Assembly (NCBI GenBank): GCA_027021365.1
Contig: JALUUM010000013.1
Location: 1 to 61,529, forward strand
DNA from: Spirochaetales bacterium
GTDB taxonomy: Bacteria; Spirochaetota; Spirochaetia; SZUA-6
Reading direction: 5' to 3'
Length of the DNA: 61,529 nucleotides
A program made the position numbers and the translations under genes. The notes below the pieces were generated by a model that saw only the letters and a program-made list of their open reading frames with translations, was not told the origin of the DNA and ran no database searches. Shown here piece by piece: positions 1-8,835 of the stretch. Every line of letters starts with the position of its first letter. Positions within the stretch are counted from its first letter, which is position 1.

Positions 1-437
1 AGGAAGGAGTTATCGTGGGACTCGGTACCGATGGTCAGACTCATTCCATGTTCGAGATAATGCGAACGGCTCAGATGATACACAGGATAAAGTATGAGGA
101 TCTGGAGATACTCCCGGATTCGCAAATCCTGGCCATGGCTACAACAAACGGAGCAAGGGCGCTGTTACAGGAGAATCAGTTGGGTTCCTTGGAAGCAGGG
201 AAGAAGGCTGACATTGTCTTTGTAAGGGACAGGAGTGCAGTGCCAATTTTCGAGGCTAATGTAGAGAACTATATCGTCGGCACCTGTGAGCGCTCCGATG
301 TTGATACCGTTATTATTGACGGAGAGATTGTTCTGAAGAATGGCGAGTTTGTCTCTCTCGATGAAGCGGAAGTCTATGAAAAGTGTAAAAAAGAGGCAAT
401 TGATCTATGGAGAAAGAATAATTGGCCTCTTCCGTAG
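1..437 (+). CDS. Amidohydrolase (ATZ/TRZ, SsnA-like), C-terminal part
   Basis: This is the last third of a metal-dependent amidohydrolase cut by the left edge. The reading frame is open back to base 3, and the residues before the first GTG (E-G-V-I) continue the strand that precedes GLGTDG, so that GTG is not the real start. The visible part holds the conserved metal/catalytic Asp in GLGTDG, followed by the helix and the returning beta-sandwich (GSLEAGKKADIVFV, then IIDGEIVLKNGE). It is clearly related to the complete amidohydrolase at 5180-6586, which has GLGSDG at the same point. Such enzymes deaminate or dechlorinate nucleobase- or thioadenosine-like rings. It lies just ahead of a nucleoside-type ABC importer, so a purine or pyrimidine substrate is the best inference. 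Confidence 0.85.
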   Translation, partial: EGVIVGLGTDGQTHSMFEIMRTAQMIHRIKYEDLEILPDSQILAMATTNGARALLQENQLGSLEAGKKADIVFVRDRSAVPIFEANVENYIVGTCERSDVDTVIIDGEIVLKNGEFVSLDEAEVYEKCKKEAIDLWRKNNWPLP

Positions 438-498
438 TGTTAAACCTCTCTTTATGTCGTTAAGAGAGAAAAAATAAAGAAAGGATAGGAGGTAAAAA

Positions 499-1545
499 AT
501 GAGAGAAAAGAGGGTTGTAGTTTTTTTTGTTTCACTGCTTTTGATACTTGCATCTGGTTTCATGCTTTTTGCCGGCGGAAAACAGGAAAAGACTACAGGT
601 ACAAGTGCCCCGAAGGAAAAGAAAATGGTGATGGCCATGGTTACGAATCAGTCGGGGCTTGGAGATCAGGCGTTCAACGATGCCACATGGGCCGGGTTCA
701 AACTGGCTGAGAAGAAACTAGGCATAACACCCAAGGTTATGGAAGCGAGAGAACAGGCTCAGTATGTGCCTTACTTGAGTACTCTTGCTGAACAGAAGGC
801 TGACTTGATTGTGGGGGTAGGATTCATGATCCAGGATGCGGTAAAAGAGGTCGCTGAAATGTATCCGGACCTGCATTTTGGAATTGTGGATGGTACCGTT
901 AAACTGCCGAATGTTGCAAGTCTTCATTTTCGTGAAGATCAGGGAGCCTTCCTGATGGGTGCTATCGCAGCTAAGATGACTAAAAGCGGAATAGTAGGTT
1001 TTGTCGGAGGTATGTCGACTCCAATTACGAATCGGTTCGAAGCTGGTTATCGTGCCGGTGTCATGACTGCGAATCCTAAGGTCAAGGTATTGGTATCCTA
1101 TGCTGGTACCTTTGCGGATCCCGCAAAAGGTGAAGAGATGGCTATGGCTGAATACAACCAGGGAGCTGATATTGTATTTCAAGTAGCGGGACAAACGGGA
1201 ATGGGTGTTATAAATGCAGCGAAGAAGGTCAACAAATGGGCTATAGGAGTTGACAGGGATCAGAATTATCTTGCACCGGATAATGTACTGTCCTCTATGG
1301 TCAAAAGACTTGATATTGCTGTTTTCAATGCAATTAAAATGGTTGTAGATGGAAAATTCAAGGGAGGTATCTACAGTTACGGGTTGAAAGAGGGAGGAAT
1401 CGAGATAGCTCCTACTACCAGTAAGCATGTGCCAAAAGAGGTTCTCGATTATGTCAACATGCTCAAAGACAAGATAATCGCCGGTGAAATAACACCTCCT
1501 GCTACTCTGAAAGAGTTGGAGAGTTACAAACCGCCTAAGATTTAA
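499..1545 (+). CDS. BMP/PnrA-family nucleoside-binding protein of ABC importer
   Basis: This is an exported binding protein of 348 residues in the basic membrane protein family. Treponema pallidum PnrA (TmpC), a purine nucleoside receptor, belongs to the same family. A charged start and hydrophobic core (residues 1-24) lead into FAGGKQEK, a spirochaete-style mature start without a lipobox cysteine. The conserved opening MAMVTNQSGLGDQAFNDATWAGF and the segment IVGVGFMIQDAVKEVAEMYPD are typical. AGGAGG lies just ahead of the ATG. The order binding protein, double ATPase, two permeases matches Nup/Yuf-type nucleoside importers. The ligand is inferred as a nucleoside from family and from the flanking deaminase-like genes. 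Confidence 0.9.
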   Translation: MREKRVVVFFVSLLLILASGFMLFAGGKQEKTTGTSAPKEKKMVMAMVTNQSGLGDQAFNDATWAGFKLAEKKLGITPKVMEAREQAQYVPYLSTLAEQKADLIVGVGFMIQDAVKEVAEMYPDLHFGIVDGTVKLPNVASLHFREDQGAFLMGAIAAKMTKSGIVGFVGGMSTPITNRFEAGYRAGVMTANPKVKVLVSYAGTFADPAKGEEMAMAEYNQGADIVFQVAGQTGMGVINAAKKVNKWAIGVDRDQNYLAPDNVLSSMVKRLDIAVFNAIKMVVDGKFKGGIYSYGLKEGGIEIAPTTSKHVPKEVLDYVNMLKDKIIAGEITPPATLKELESYKPPKI

Positions 1546-1590
1546 ATTCAAAGGAAGAGCCGTTTGTTAGAGGTTTGTTTTGTTTGTATG

Positions 1591-1617
1591 CTGTGCCGGA
1601 ATTGTTTTCCGGCACAG
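1591..1617 (+). promoter_or_regulatory. Stem-loop after the BMP binding-protein gene
   Basis: An 11-base perfect inverted repeat (CTGTGCCGGAA / TTCCGGCACAG) with a 5-base loop sits 46 bases after the binding-protein stop and ahead of the ATPase gene. No T-run follows, so it is not an obvious terminator. Such hairpins often stabilise the upstream message, so that binding protein exceeds membrane subunits. Similar hairpins follow the other three binding-protein genes in the window. Confidence 0.6.
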
Positions 1618-1664
1618 ATGATAATCGGATAATCTATTAGGAAAATAGAAGAAACGAGGGGAAA

Positions 1665-3173
1665 ATGCCTTCCATAATCAGAATGGAGAATATTGTCAAA
1701 AGATTTCCGAGTGTTCTGGCAAATGACCATGTAAACCTCGAGGTAGAAGAGGGTGAGATTCACTGTCTCCTTGGTGAAAATGGAGCAGGAAAATCTACCC
1801 TTATGAATATTCTCTATGGCTTGTACAGTCATGATAGTGGAAAAATCCTTATAAGGGATAGGGAAGTCCGCTTTAGAGGACCAGCGGATGCGATTGCCAA
1901 TGGTATAGGGATGGTTCATCAGGATTTCATGTTGATTCCCGTATTCACCGTAGTTGAAAACCTGATACTGGGTGCCGAACCCGTGAAAGGATTTTCTCTC
2001 GATCTCGAGAAGGCGAGAGAGGAAATCGCCAACCTTTCCGAGAAGTATAAACTCGATGTGGAACCAACTGCATATATTGAAAACATATCGGTGGGTATGC
2101 AACAGAGGGTAGAAATATTGAAATTGCTCTATCGTGGAGCTGAGATAATGATTTTTGACGAACCCACCTCGATACTTACCCCCCAGGAAGTAGATGAGTT
2201 GTATAAAATAATGAACTTTTTAAGGGAGAATGGCAAAACGATTATTTTTATCACCCACAAGCTGAAGGAGGTAATGGAAATCTCGGATAGGGTTACCGTT
2301 TTAAGGGATGGAAGGGTAATCGATACTATTGATACCTCTTCAACTAATCCCCATGAGCTGGCTAGGATGATGGTAGGCAGAGAGGTTCTTTTTCGGGTTG
2401 AAAAACCTTCTGTTAGGATCGGTAAGAGGGTGCTGAAAATAGAGAACCTCCATGCAAGAAACCAGAGGGGGTTGCCGGCCTTGAATGGGGTAAGCCTCGA
2501 TGTCGCAGAAGGGGAGGTTGTCGGTATAGCGGGAATAGACGGAAATGGTCAAACAGAACTTGTGGAGGTTTTATCGGGTCTAAGGAAAATCGACAGGGGA
2601 AAAATATCTCTCTACGACAGGGATATTACCAATTTTACTCCCAAGGAATTAATAGACATGGGTATCGCCCATATTCCGGAAGACAGACGCTTGAGAGGGC
2701 TCATCTTGGATTTTCATCTGTATGAAAACCTGATACTTGGGTTTCAGGATAATAAGCCATTCAGGCGAGGAGTCATCCTGGATCTGAAGAGAGTCAAAGA
2801 GTGGTCTTCGGAGCTCGTAGAGGATTTTGATATTCGTCCCCGTGACATAGATGTTAATGCAGGATCCCTGTCAGGAGGTAATCAGCAGAAGGTCGTAATA
2901 GCGAGGGAATTTTCACGTAATATAAAATTGTTAGTTGCATCACAGCCCTCGAGAGGACTGGACGTAGGAGCCACTGAGTTCGTGCACAATCAGATAATGA
3001 GGGTAAAAGCAGAAGGAAAGGCTGTCTTACTTGTTTCACTGGAATTAAGTGAAGTTATGAATCTCAGTGATAGGATTCTGGTAATCTATGAGGGTAAAAT
3101 ACAGGCTGAATTTGATCCAAAGAAAACAACAGAAAGTGAGATAGGACTTGTTATGGCCGGAGGTCACGTTTAA
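1665..3173 (+). CDS. Nucleoside ABC importer, double ATP-binding subunit
   Basis: This is a 502-residue tandem ATPase of the RbsA/YufO type. The first nucleotide-binding domain (about 5-230) has Walker A GENGAGKST, signature ISVGMQQR and Walker B IMIFDEPTS. The second (about 255-500) has a degenerate Walker A (GIDGNGQTE) but a good signature LSGGNQQK. The usual acidic Walker B/catalytic stretch there reads ASQPSRGLD, as is common for a non-hydrolysing second half. The gene abuts the first permease (stop at 3173, ATG at 3174), so expression is coupled. It should energise uptake of the ligand caught by the BMP protein. Confidence 0.93.
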   Translation: MPSIIRMENIVKRFPSVLANDHVNLEVEEGEIHCLLGENGAGKSTLMNILYGLYSHDSGKILIRDREVRFRGPADAIANGIGMVHQDFMLIPVFTVVENLILGAEPVKGFSLDLEKAREEIANLSEKYKLDVEPTAYIENISVGMQQRVEILKLLYRGAEIMIFDEPTSILTPQEVDELYKIMNFLRENGKTIIFITHKLKEVMEISDRVTVLRDGRVIDTIDTSSTNPHELARMMVGREVLFRVEKPSVRIGKRVLKIENLHARNQRGLPALNGVSLDVAEGEVVGIAGIDGNGQTELVEVLSGLRKIDRGKISLYDRDITNFTPKELIDMGIAHIPEDRRLRGLILDFHLYENLILGFQDNKPFRRGVILDLKRVKEWSSELVEDFDIRPRDIDVNAGSLSGGNQQKVVIAREFSRNIKLLVASQPSRGLDVGATEFVHNQIMRVKAEGKAVLLVSLELSEVMNLSDRILVIYEGKIQAEFDPKKTTESEIGLVMAGGHV

Positions 3174-4244
3174 ATGTCACGTAATATCAATGAAAGTGTG
3201 TTGACAGCATTCAAGGTATTAGTAGCAATCTTTCTCGCCTTTTTATTCGGTTACATAGTTTTATATATAATGGGATATGATCCGGTTGTAGCATACGGGT
3301 CACTCATCAAGGGGGCTTTCGGGAGCAAGAGAGGTTTCGCAGAGACTCTGATTTCTACGACACCACTTATTTTCGGAAGCCTGGGGTTTATCCTTGCCTT
3401 CCAGTGCGGTTTATTCAATATGGGACTCGAGGGACAAATTGCAATAGGGGGGATAGTTGCTGCCTACCTGGGTTATACGATACCGGGGCTGCCACCGTTT
3501 ATTCACATTACTATCTGTATAATAGGAGCAGCAGCGGGAGGTGCTCTCTGGGGGTTGGGGCCGGGATTCTTGAAGGCACGTTTTGGCATTCATGAGGTCA
3601 TTGGAACCATAATGATGAACTATATTGCATTTGACGTAAGTTCATACCTAGTATCGACTCACGGGCCAATGAAGGATAGGCTAACCGATATGCCTGCCTC
3701 ACCTTTTATCCACGATTCTGCGAAAATAATCAGAATCTGGAAGGGGACACGATTACACTGGGGAATATTCCTTGCAATCTTCTTTTCATTTGTCGTTTGG
3801 TTTCTGCTTTTTCGAACAAGAATTGGTTATAAGCTTCGTGCAGTAGGCAAGAACCAGTTTGCAGCGGAGGCGGGAGGTATAAATGTTCCTCGATATATGA
3901 TTCTTGCCATGGTCTTGAGCGGACTCTTTGGTGGAATTGCGGGAGGAGTTGAAATACTGGGTATTCACTACAGATTATTTGCTGCTTTTTCACCCGGTTA
4001 TGGCTGGGATGCGATAGCCGTGTCTCTGCTTGGATTGTTGAGCCCGATAGGTATTATTGGTTCTGCATTTCTTTTCGGATTCCTAAGAAGTGGTTCGATA
4101 CTAATGCAGGCTATAGCAGGTGTGAGCAAGGATATGATTTCGGTTATAACGGGTGTAATAATATTCTTCATGGGAATGAGTGATCCTGTTGGCAATTTTA
4201 TAAAAGATAAACTGTTGAGGAAGTTGTATGGGAATTCTGTTTAA
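3174..4244 (+). CDS. Nucleoside ABC importer permease 1 (YufP/NupB-like)
   Basis: This is a 356-residue integral membrane protein of the BPD_transp_2 branched-chain amino acid/ribose permease superfamily. Around ten hydrophobic segments are visible, and the conserved stretch FNMGLEGQIAIGG (about residues 80-95) is diagnostic for nucleoside-type permeases. A GGAGG inside the end of the ATPase gene serves as ribosome binding site. The last 17 bases overlap the next permease, which indicates a translationally coupled pair. Together they should form the transmembrane channel of the importer. Confidence 0.92.
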   Translation: MSRNINESVLTAFKVLVAIFLAFLFGYIVLYIMGYDPVVAYGSLIKGAFGSKRGFAETLISTTPLIFGSLGFILAFQCGLFNMGLEGQIAIGGIVAAYLGYTIPGLPPFIHITICIIGAAAGGALWGLGPGFLKARFGIHEVIGTIMMNYIAFDVSSYLVSTHGPMKDRLTDMPASPFIHDSAKIIRIWKGTRLHWGIFLAIFFSFVVWFLLFRTRIGYKLRAVGKNQFAAEAGGINVPRYMILAMVLSGLFGGIAGGVEILGIHYRLFAAFSPGYGWDAIAVSLLGLLSPIGIIGSAFLFGFLRSGSILMQAIAGVSKDMISVITGVIIFFMGMSDPVGNFIKDKLLRKLYGNSV

Positions 4245-5163
4245 TATACTGAATCTTGCCATCTTTACTTCTACGTTAAGAATCACCACCCCGATTCTAT
4301 TTGCTGCGCTCGGAGGGTGCATGACTGAGCGTTCCGGTGTAATCAATATCGGTCTTGAGGGGATGATGTTGATGGGTGCTTTCGCCGCAGCCGTTGGTTC
4401 CTATTTTTGGGGGCCATGGCTTGGTGTCCTCTTTGGTATATTCGTTGGTGGAATTATGGGGCTGCTCCATGCATTCATGAGTGTCACTGTGAAGGCCAAC
4501 CAGATAATAAGTGCCACAGCCATAAACATATTCGCTCTCGGATTTCCTAACCTCATAGTTCCGGTACTGTGGAAGGGACATTATGCCATGACACCTGTGG
4601 TACCGGTTATAAAGAGCATACAGATACCTGTAATAGCCGATATCCCTGTATTGGGACCGATAATAGGCAACCTCAATCCCATTGTCTATATTGCCTTCCT
4701 GCTGGTGCCTGTAGTCCATTATGTACTCTTCAAGACAAGGCTTGGGCTAAGGATAAGGGCAGTTGGGGAACATCCCAAAGCGGCTGATACGGTTGGCATT
4801 AATGTGGCACTTATGCGCTACATTGCCGTAACCGTAAGTGGCTTGCTTGCAGGTTTTGGCGGAGCATTTCTGTCGGTTGCCTACCAGTCCCAGTTCTCAC
4901 AGGCAATGACAGCCGGTCGGGGTTTCATCGGCCTGGCTGCCATGATATTCGGTAGGTGGAGACCTTTCGGTGCACTTGTTGCCTGCCTTATATTTGCCTT
5001 TGCAGATGCATTCCAGGCATCGGCACAGGCTGCCGGTGTGCCAATTCCACCTGACCTCCTCCTTACACTGCCCTATTTGCTTACATTGATAGCACTTGCC
5101 GGTTTGATAGGAAAGAAGGCAGTGGGGCCTGCTGCAAATGGGAAACCTTACTTTAAAGATTGA
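4228..5163 (+). CDS. Nucleoside ABC importer permease 2 (YufQ/NupC-like)
   Basis: This is the partner permease of 311 residues, with the family signature ERSGVINIGLEGMM near residues 32-45, many membrane segments, and a cytoplasmic loop KTRLGLRIRAVGEHPKAADTVGI that should contact the ATPase. It starts inside the previous gene with GAGGAAG as ribosome binding site. The next gene (an amidohydrolase) begins 16 bases after the stop, so transport and deamination/hydrolysis of the imported compound are probably made from one message. Confidence 0.92.
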   Translation: MGILFNILNLAIFTSTLRITTPILFAALGGCMTERSGVINIGLEGMMLMGAFAAAVGSYFWGPWLGVLFGIFVGGIMGLLHAFMSVTVKANQIISATAINIFALGFPNLIVPVLWKGHYAMTPVVPVIKSIQIPVIADIPVLGPIIGNLNPIVYIAFLLVPVVHYVLFKTRLGLRIRAVGEHPKAADTVGINVALMRYIAVTVSGLLAGFGGAFLSVAYQSQFSQAMTAGRGFIGLAAMIFGRWRPFGALVACLIFAFADAFQASAQAAGVPIPPDLLLTLPYLLTLIALAGLIGKKAVGPAANGKPYFKD

Positions 5164-5179
5164 ATGAGGTATTAATCCG

Positions 5180-6586
5180 GTGTTTGATATTCTGATAAAA
5201 AATGCAACTGCCGTAACGATGGACAGCAAGAGGAGAATAATAGAGGACTGTTCCATCGGTATCGAGGATGGCATGATTCGGGCGATCGGCAACTCAGTTC
5301 CGGGGGATGCAAAAAAGATGATTGATGCAAGTTACTGCTATGCTCTTCCTGGCCTGATAAATTGCCATACCCATGTGTATCAGGCACTTATCGAGGGTGT
5401 CGGTTATGATATGCATTTTCATCCATGGAATATCAAGTACCTTGCTCCCTTGGTGGCAAATATCAATCCAGAACATTCAAGGGCAAGTGCGGAGCTTGCC
5501 GCATTGGAGATGATAAAATCCGGTACCACGACTTTTTCCGATCACTGGTATCTCCATACGGATTTTGAGAACATCGAAGAGGTGGCGAAGGTGTATGATA
5601 TGTCGGGGCTTCGCAGCCATTGCGTGTTTGGGTTTTTGAGTGAAAGCTTTGCCGGAGAGAAGGGTGAAAAGAGTGAAATGACGATGGTTCAGCGTGAAGA
5701 GCTACTGCTCGAGAAAGCCAGGAATTTTGCGGAAAGGTGGAACGGAAAAAACAGGACGACGGTGGCACTTGGGCCCGGCTCGACGGAAGATGTAAGCAGG
5801 GAGATGTTCAAGAAGATAATTTCACTGGGTAAAGAGATGGGCCTTTCAGTGGTGACTCATATTTCGGGTTGGATTGAAATTGTTTCTCGCTCCCTCGGGA
5901 AATATGGAATGCGGGATTTCGAATATGCAGATTCATTGGGTTTCGGCAGTGAGAACAATATTCTGATACATGGTACCTGGTTATCACCCCATGAGATAAA
6001 ACTTGTTTCGGAATCCGGGGTGAAGGTTGTTCATAATCCTGTTGCCAACATGCATCTTGGCTATGGTATTGCGCCGGTAACGGAGATGATTAGCCAGGGA
6101 GTAACCGTTGGCCTGGGCAGTGACGGTGCTGCGAGTTATACGTATGACATGTTTGAGATAGGGAAAGTGGCATCGATGCTTCAAAAGGCCTCTAAATTGG
6201 ATGCCGAGGCTGTTACTGCGGAGAAGGCTCTGGAGATGATGACAATTGAGGGAGCTAAGGTTCTAGGTTTGGAGGATAAGACAGGTTCGCTCGAAGTGGG
6301 AAAGAGGGCAGACATAATACTTGTCAATTACAGGGTCCCGCATATCATGAGCGGCGGGAGGCCTGTGCCAAAGATTGTCTACGGTGCAGGGGGAAGTGAT
6401 GTGGTGACGAGTATAATTGACGGTAGGTTGGTAATGGAAAACAGAGAGGTTCTTTTTCTCGACGAGGAGAGGGTGATTGATAATGCGGATAAGATGAGAG
6501 AAGACCTTTTCCTGAAAGCGGGGGATGATGTTGACAGGTTGCTTCATAAAGGGTGGCCCGAGGGTGGTGCATCATGGAGGTCATAG
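5180..6586 (+). CDS. Amidohydrolase, SsnA/ATZ-TRZ deaminase family
   Basis: This 468-residue cytosolic enzyme belongs to the metal-dependent ATZ/TRZ amidohydrolases (chlorohydrolase, guanine deaminase, SsnA and 5'-methylthioadenosine deaminase relatives). The HxH metal motif (NCHTHVYQ), later His residues in VTHISGW and VVHNPVANMHL, and Asp in GLGSDGAASY are all present. The start is GTG with GAGG upstream. In several anaerobes ssnA-type genes lie with molybdenum hydroxylases and a YgeY-type M20 hydrolase in purine/urate-degrading clusters, and both companions occur downstream here. The exact substrate cannot be read from sequence. It is a likely paralogue of the truncated gene at the left edge. 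Confidence 0.88.
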   Translation: MFDILIKNATAVTMDSKRRIIEDCSIGIEDGMIRAIGNSVPGDAKKMIDASYCYALPGLINCHTHVYQALIEGVGYDMHFHPWNIKYLAPLVANINPEHSRASAELAALEMIKSGTTTFSDHWYLHTDFENIEEVAKVYDMSGLRSHCVFGFLSESFAGEKGEKSEMTMVQREELLLEKARNFAERWNGKNRTTVALGPGSTEDVSREMFKKIISLGKEMGLSVVTHISGWIEIVSRSLGKYGMRDFEYADSLGFGSENNILIHGTWLSPHEIKLVSESGVKVVHNPVANMHLGYGIAPVTEMISQGVTVGLGSDGAASYTYDMFEIGKVASMLQKASKLDAEAVTAEKALEMMTIEGAKVLGLEDKTGSLEVGKRADIILVNYRVPHIMSGGRPVPKIVYGAGGSDVVTSIIDGRLVMENREVLFLDEERVIDNADKMREDLFLKAGDDVDRLLHKGWPEGGASWRS

Positions 6587-6641
6587 TTGAATGTGGGTCA
6601 CTGTCGATGGCTGGTGCTTGCTCATATGGGGGTTTTAATTA

Positions 6642-8414
6642 ATGGCACGTTTTCATAAACTGATCAGGATCGATCTTGAATCCCAGTCGTATGTCAGGGA
6701 GAAGATACCGCCTGAGTATGAGAACAAGTTCCTTGGTGGCAAGGGAATAGGTACCGCTTATCTGGTAAAGGAACTGGAAAGGGGAATTGATCCCTTGGGC
6801 CCCGAGAACAAGTTGATAATTTCTACAGGCCCCCTTAACGGTACAATTGCCCCTGCCTCGTCTCGAATTGAGATAGTTACAAAATCGCCCCTAACGGGAA
6901 TCTATTTGGATTGTAATTCGGGCGGTCATTTTGCCAATGAACTTAAAGCTACGGGAAATGATCTTGTCATCATTGAAGGTGTGTCTAGGAAACCGGTTAT
7001 AATCTATATAAATAATAAAAAAGTTTCATTTATCGATGCATCGGAACTCTGGGGTACAACGGTTTACCAGACTGAAACGGCAATAAGGGAAAAACTCGGA
7101 GATCCGGGTATAAGGATTATGTCTATAGGTCCGGCCGGAGAAAACCTGGTTAGATTCGCAAGTATCTCGAACGATTATTCGAGAAATGCGGCACGTGGCG
7201 GAAGCGGGGCGGTTCTCGGATCGAAAAGGGTAAAGGCAATTGCCGTAAGAGGGACAAAGGATATTCCTGTCGTCGATCTTAAAGGTTTGAGAAAAGCGGT
7301 AAAAAGGGCGAATAAGATAATATTTGAAAATCCGTGGGTTCCCGAACAGAGGCAGTACGGAACTCCCAGGGGAGTGGTTCCGGTGAATACAAACGGCCTG
7401 TTGCCGGTGAATAACTTTACAGAGGGCCAGGTTCCGAATGTAGATTCCATCGATGCAGAAACCTTTGAAAGACTTACCGTTCAAAGGCTTTCCTGCGGTG
7501 AATGTCCTGTGGCATGTGCAAAGGGTTATGGCAGGGGAAAGATTGAACTTGAAGGTCCTGAGTATGAAACAATTGGCCTTTTTGGCCCGAATATAGGAGT
7601 TCTGGAGCCGGATACCATTGCCGAGTTCAACTATTACTGCAATGAATACGGGATGGATACGATATCGGCGGGTTCCCTTATAGGTGCCGTTATTGGAACT
7701 GGTAAGGTGAAAACATCCGGTTCATCATCGATAAGAGAAACAGTGATAGAGCTGCTTGGGGATATTACCTTCAGGAAGAATCTCGGTGATATCCTTGCCG
7801 AGGGTCTTATTAGAACCGGGGAGGAACTGGGCATTTCATATCACATGCCGCAGATAAAGGGAATGGGAATACCGGCATACGATCCCCGATGCTCCGACGG
7901 TACCGCACTGGTTTATATGACAGCAGACAGGGGAGCCTGTCATCTGAGATCCTGGCCGCTAGGAAGGGAACTTGCCGGCATGTGGGAAGAGGATGATGTG
8001 GATGGCAGGATAAGGTTTGTCAAGGAACAGCAAGATGAAAAGGCAGCGGAGGAGAGTATCATTGTTTGTCAGTTTGCCTATGGCATTGGCCTGTTGAATG
8101 AGATTCTTGCCGAAATGGTGAGTATCTCTACGGGTGAAGATTGGACGATTGAAAAGATGAAACTTGCCGGTGAGAGAATCTGGAACCTTTCCAGGATTTT
8201 CAATATGAGAGAAGGAATCGACAGGAAAGATGATTATCTTCCGGAAAAGTTTGCAAGGGAGGGGATAAAGAAGGGTCCGCTAAAGGGCAAAAAGATCAGT
8301 AAGTCGAAACAGAACTACATGCTCGACAGATACTATGAATACAGGGGATGGTCAAAAGATGGTTTACCTCTTGATTCCACTATCAGAAGATTGGAGATAG
8401 AAGATTGGCTTTGA
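6642..8414 (+). CDS. aor: Aldehyde:ferredoxin oxidoreductase (tungsten, AOR family)
   Basis: This 590-residue enzyme should oxidise aldehydes to carboxylates (or run in reverse) with ferredoxin as partner, using a tungsto-bispterin cofactor and one [4Fe-4S] cluster. The N-terminal pterin-binding domain (about 1-210) has GGKGIGTAYL and the SSRIEIVTKSPLTGIYLD region. The cluster ligands are C285, C288 and C292 (CGECPVAC) plus a distal C476 in IIVCQF, the same layout as Pyrococcus AOR. DRGACH (about 430) is the pterin-contact motif. The next gene, an iron-sulphur protein, overlaps its end by 10 bases. The physiological aldehyde is unknown. Confidence 0.93.
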   Translation: MARFHKLIRIDLESQSYVREKIPPEYENKFLGGKGIGTAYLVKELERGIDPLGPENKLIISTGPLNGTIAPASSRIEIVTKSPLTGIYLDCNSGGHFANELKATGNDLVIIEGVSRKPVIIYINNKKVSFIDASELWGTTVYQTETAIREKLGDPGIRIMSIGPAGENLVRFASISNDYSRNAARGGSGAVLGSKRVKAIAVRGTKDIPVVDLKGLRKAVKRANKIIFENPWVPEQRQYGTPRGVVPVNTNGLLPVNNFTEGQVPNVDSIDAETFERLTVQRLSCGECPVACAKGYGRGKIELEGPEYETIGLFGPNIGVLEPDTIAEFNYYCNEYGMDTISAGSLIGAVIGTGKVKTSGSSSIRETVIELLGDITFRKNLGDILAEGLIRTGEELGISYHMPQIKGMGIPAYDPRCSDGTALVYMTADRGACHLRSWPLGRELAGMWEEDDVDGRIRFVKEQQDEKAAEESIIVCQFAYGIGLLNEILAEMVSISTGEDWTIEKMKLAGERIWNLSRIFNMREGIDRKDDYLPEKFAREGIKKGPLKGKKISKSKQNYMLDRYYEYRGWSKDGLPLDSTIRRLEIEDWL

Positions 8415-8794
8415 AATTGAAGTATCTGCATATTGATAGATCTCTCTGTACCGGTTGTAGAATCTGCGAATCCGTATGCTCCATCGCAAAGGAAGGCGTA
8501 TTGAACCGTGCAAGAAGCAGAATAAGGATATACAGGCGGAATGTGATCAAATTCCAGTATCTTGTCTGCGTTCAGTGCAGGAAACCTGTCTGTGTCGAAG
8601 CATGTCCCGAGAATGCCATTATACATGACGAGAAAGGAATACGGGTGAATTATGAGATATGCAACGGCTGTGGTGAATGTGCGAAGGTATGTAACAGGGT
8701 ATTCATTTCTCCGGAAGGGGACAAAGCCCTTATGTGTGATCAGTGTGGTGCATGTGTTCCCGCCTGTCCGGAAAAGGCGTTGAGCATAAGGTAA
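8405..8794 (+). CDS. Polyferredoxin, electron-transfer partner of AOR
   Basis: This 129-residue iron-sulphur protein is of the HycB/CooF type. Four cysteine groups are visible: CTGCRICESVC, CVQCRKPVCVEAC, CNGCGECAKVC and CDQCGACVPAC, with terminal prolines typical of [4Fe-4S] clusters, enough for up to four. The start is a TTG, either at 8405 (10-base overlap with the AOR gene) or at 8411. Both are within reach of GGAGATAG. Overlap with the AOR gene indicates that it accepts electrons from that enzyme and passes them to a soluble acceptor such as the flavoprotein encoded next. Confidence 0.88.
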   Translation: MALKLKYLHIDRSLCTGCRICESVCSIAKEGVLNRARSRIRIYRRNVIKFQYLVCVQCRKPVCVEACPENAIIHDEKGIRVNYEICNGCGECAKVCNRVFISPEGDKALMCDQCGACVPACPEKALSIR

Positions 8795-8835
8795 GAAAAA
8801 ACTGCTGTTTATTAAGGAAACCAAAGAGGTAGAAA

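Noticed and set aside
446..468. CTCTCTT/AAGAGAG hairpin ahead of the BMP gene
   Set aside because: The stem is only 7 bases of low complexity followed by A-residues, so neither a terminator nor an operator can be claimed.
718..1551. Long open frame on the minus strand (277 codons)
   Set aside because: It is antisense to the well-supported BMP gene, its translation shows no family pattern, and it has no ribosome binding site.
1548..2102. Open frame on the minus strand (184 codons)
   Set aside because: It is antisense to the ATPase gene, and its composition is that of a shadow frame.
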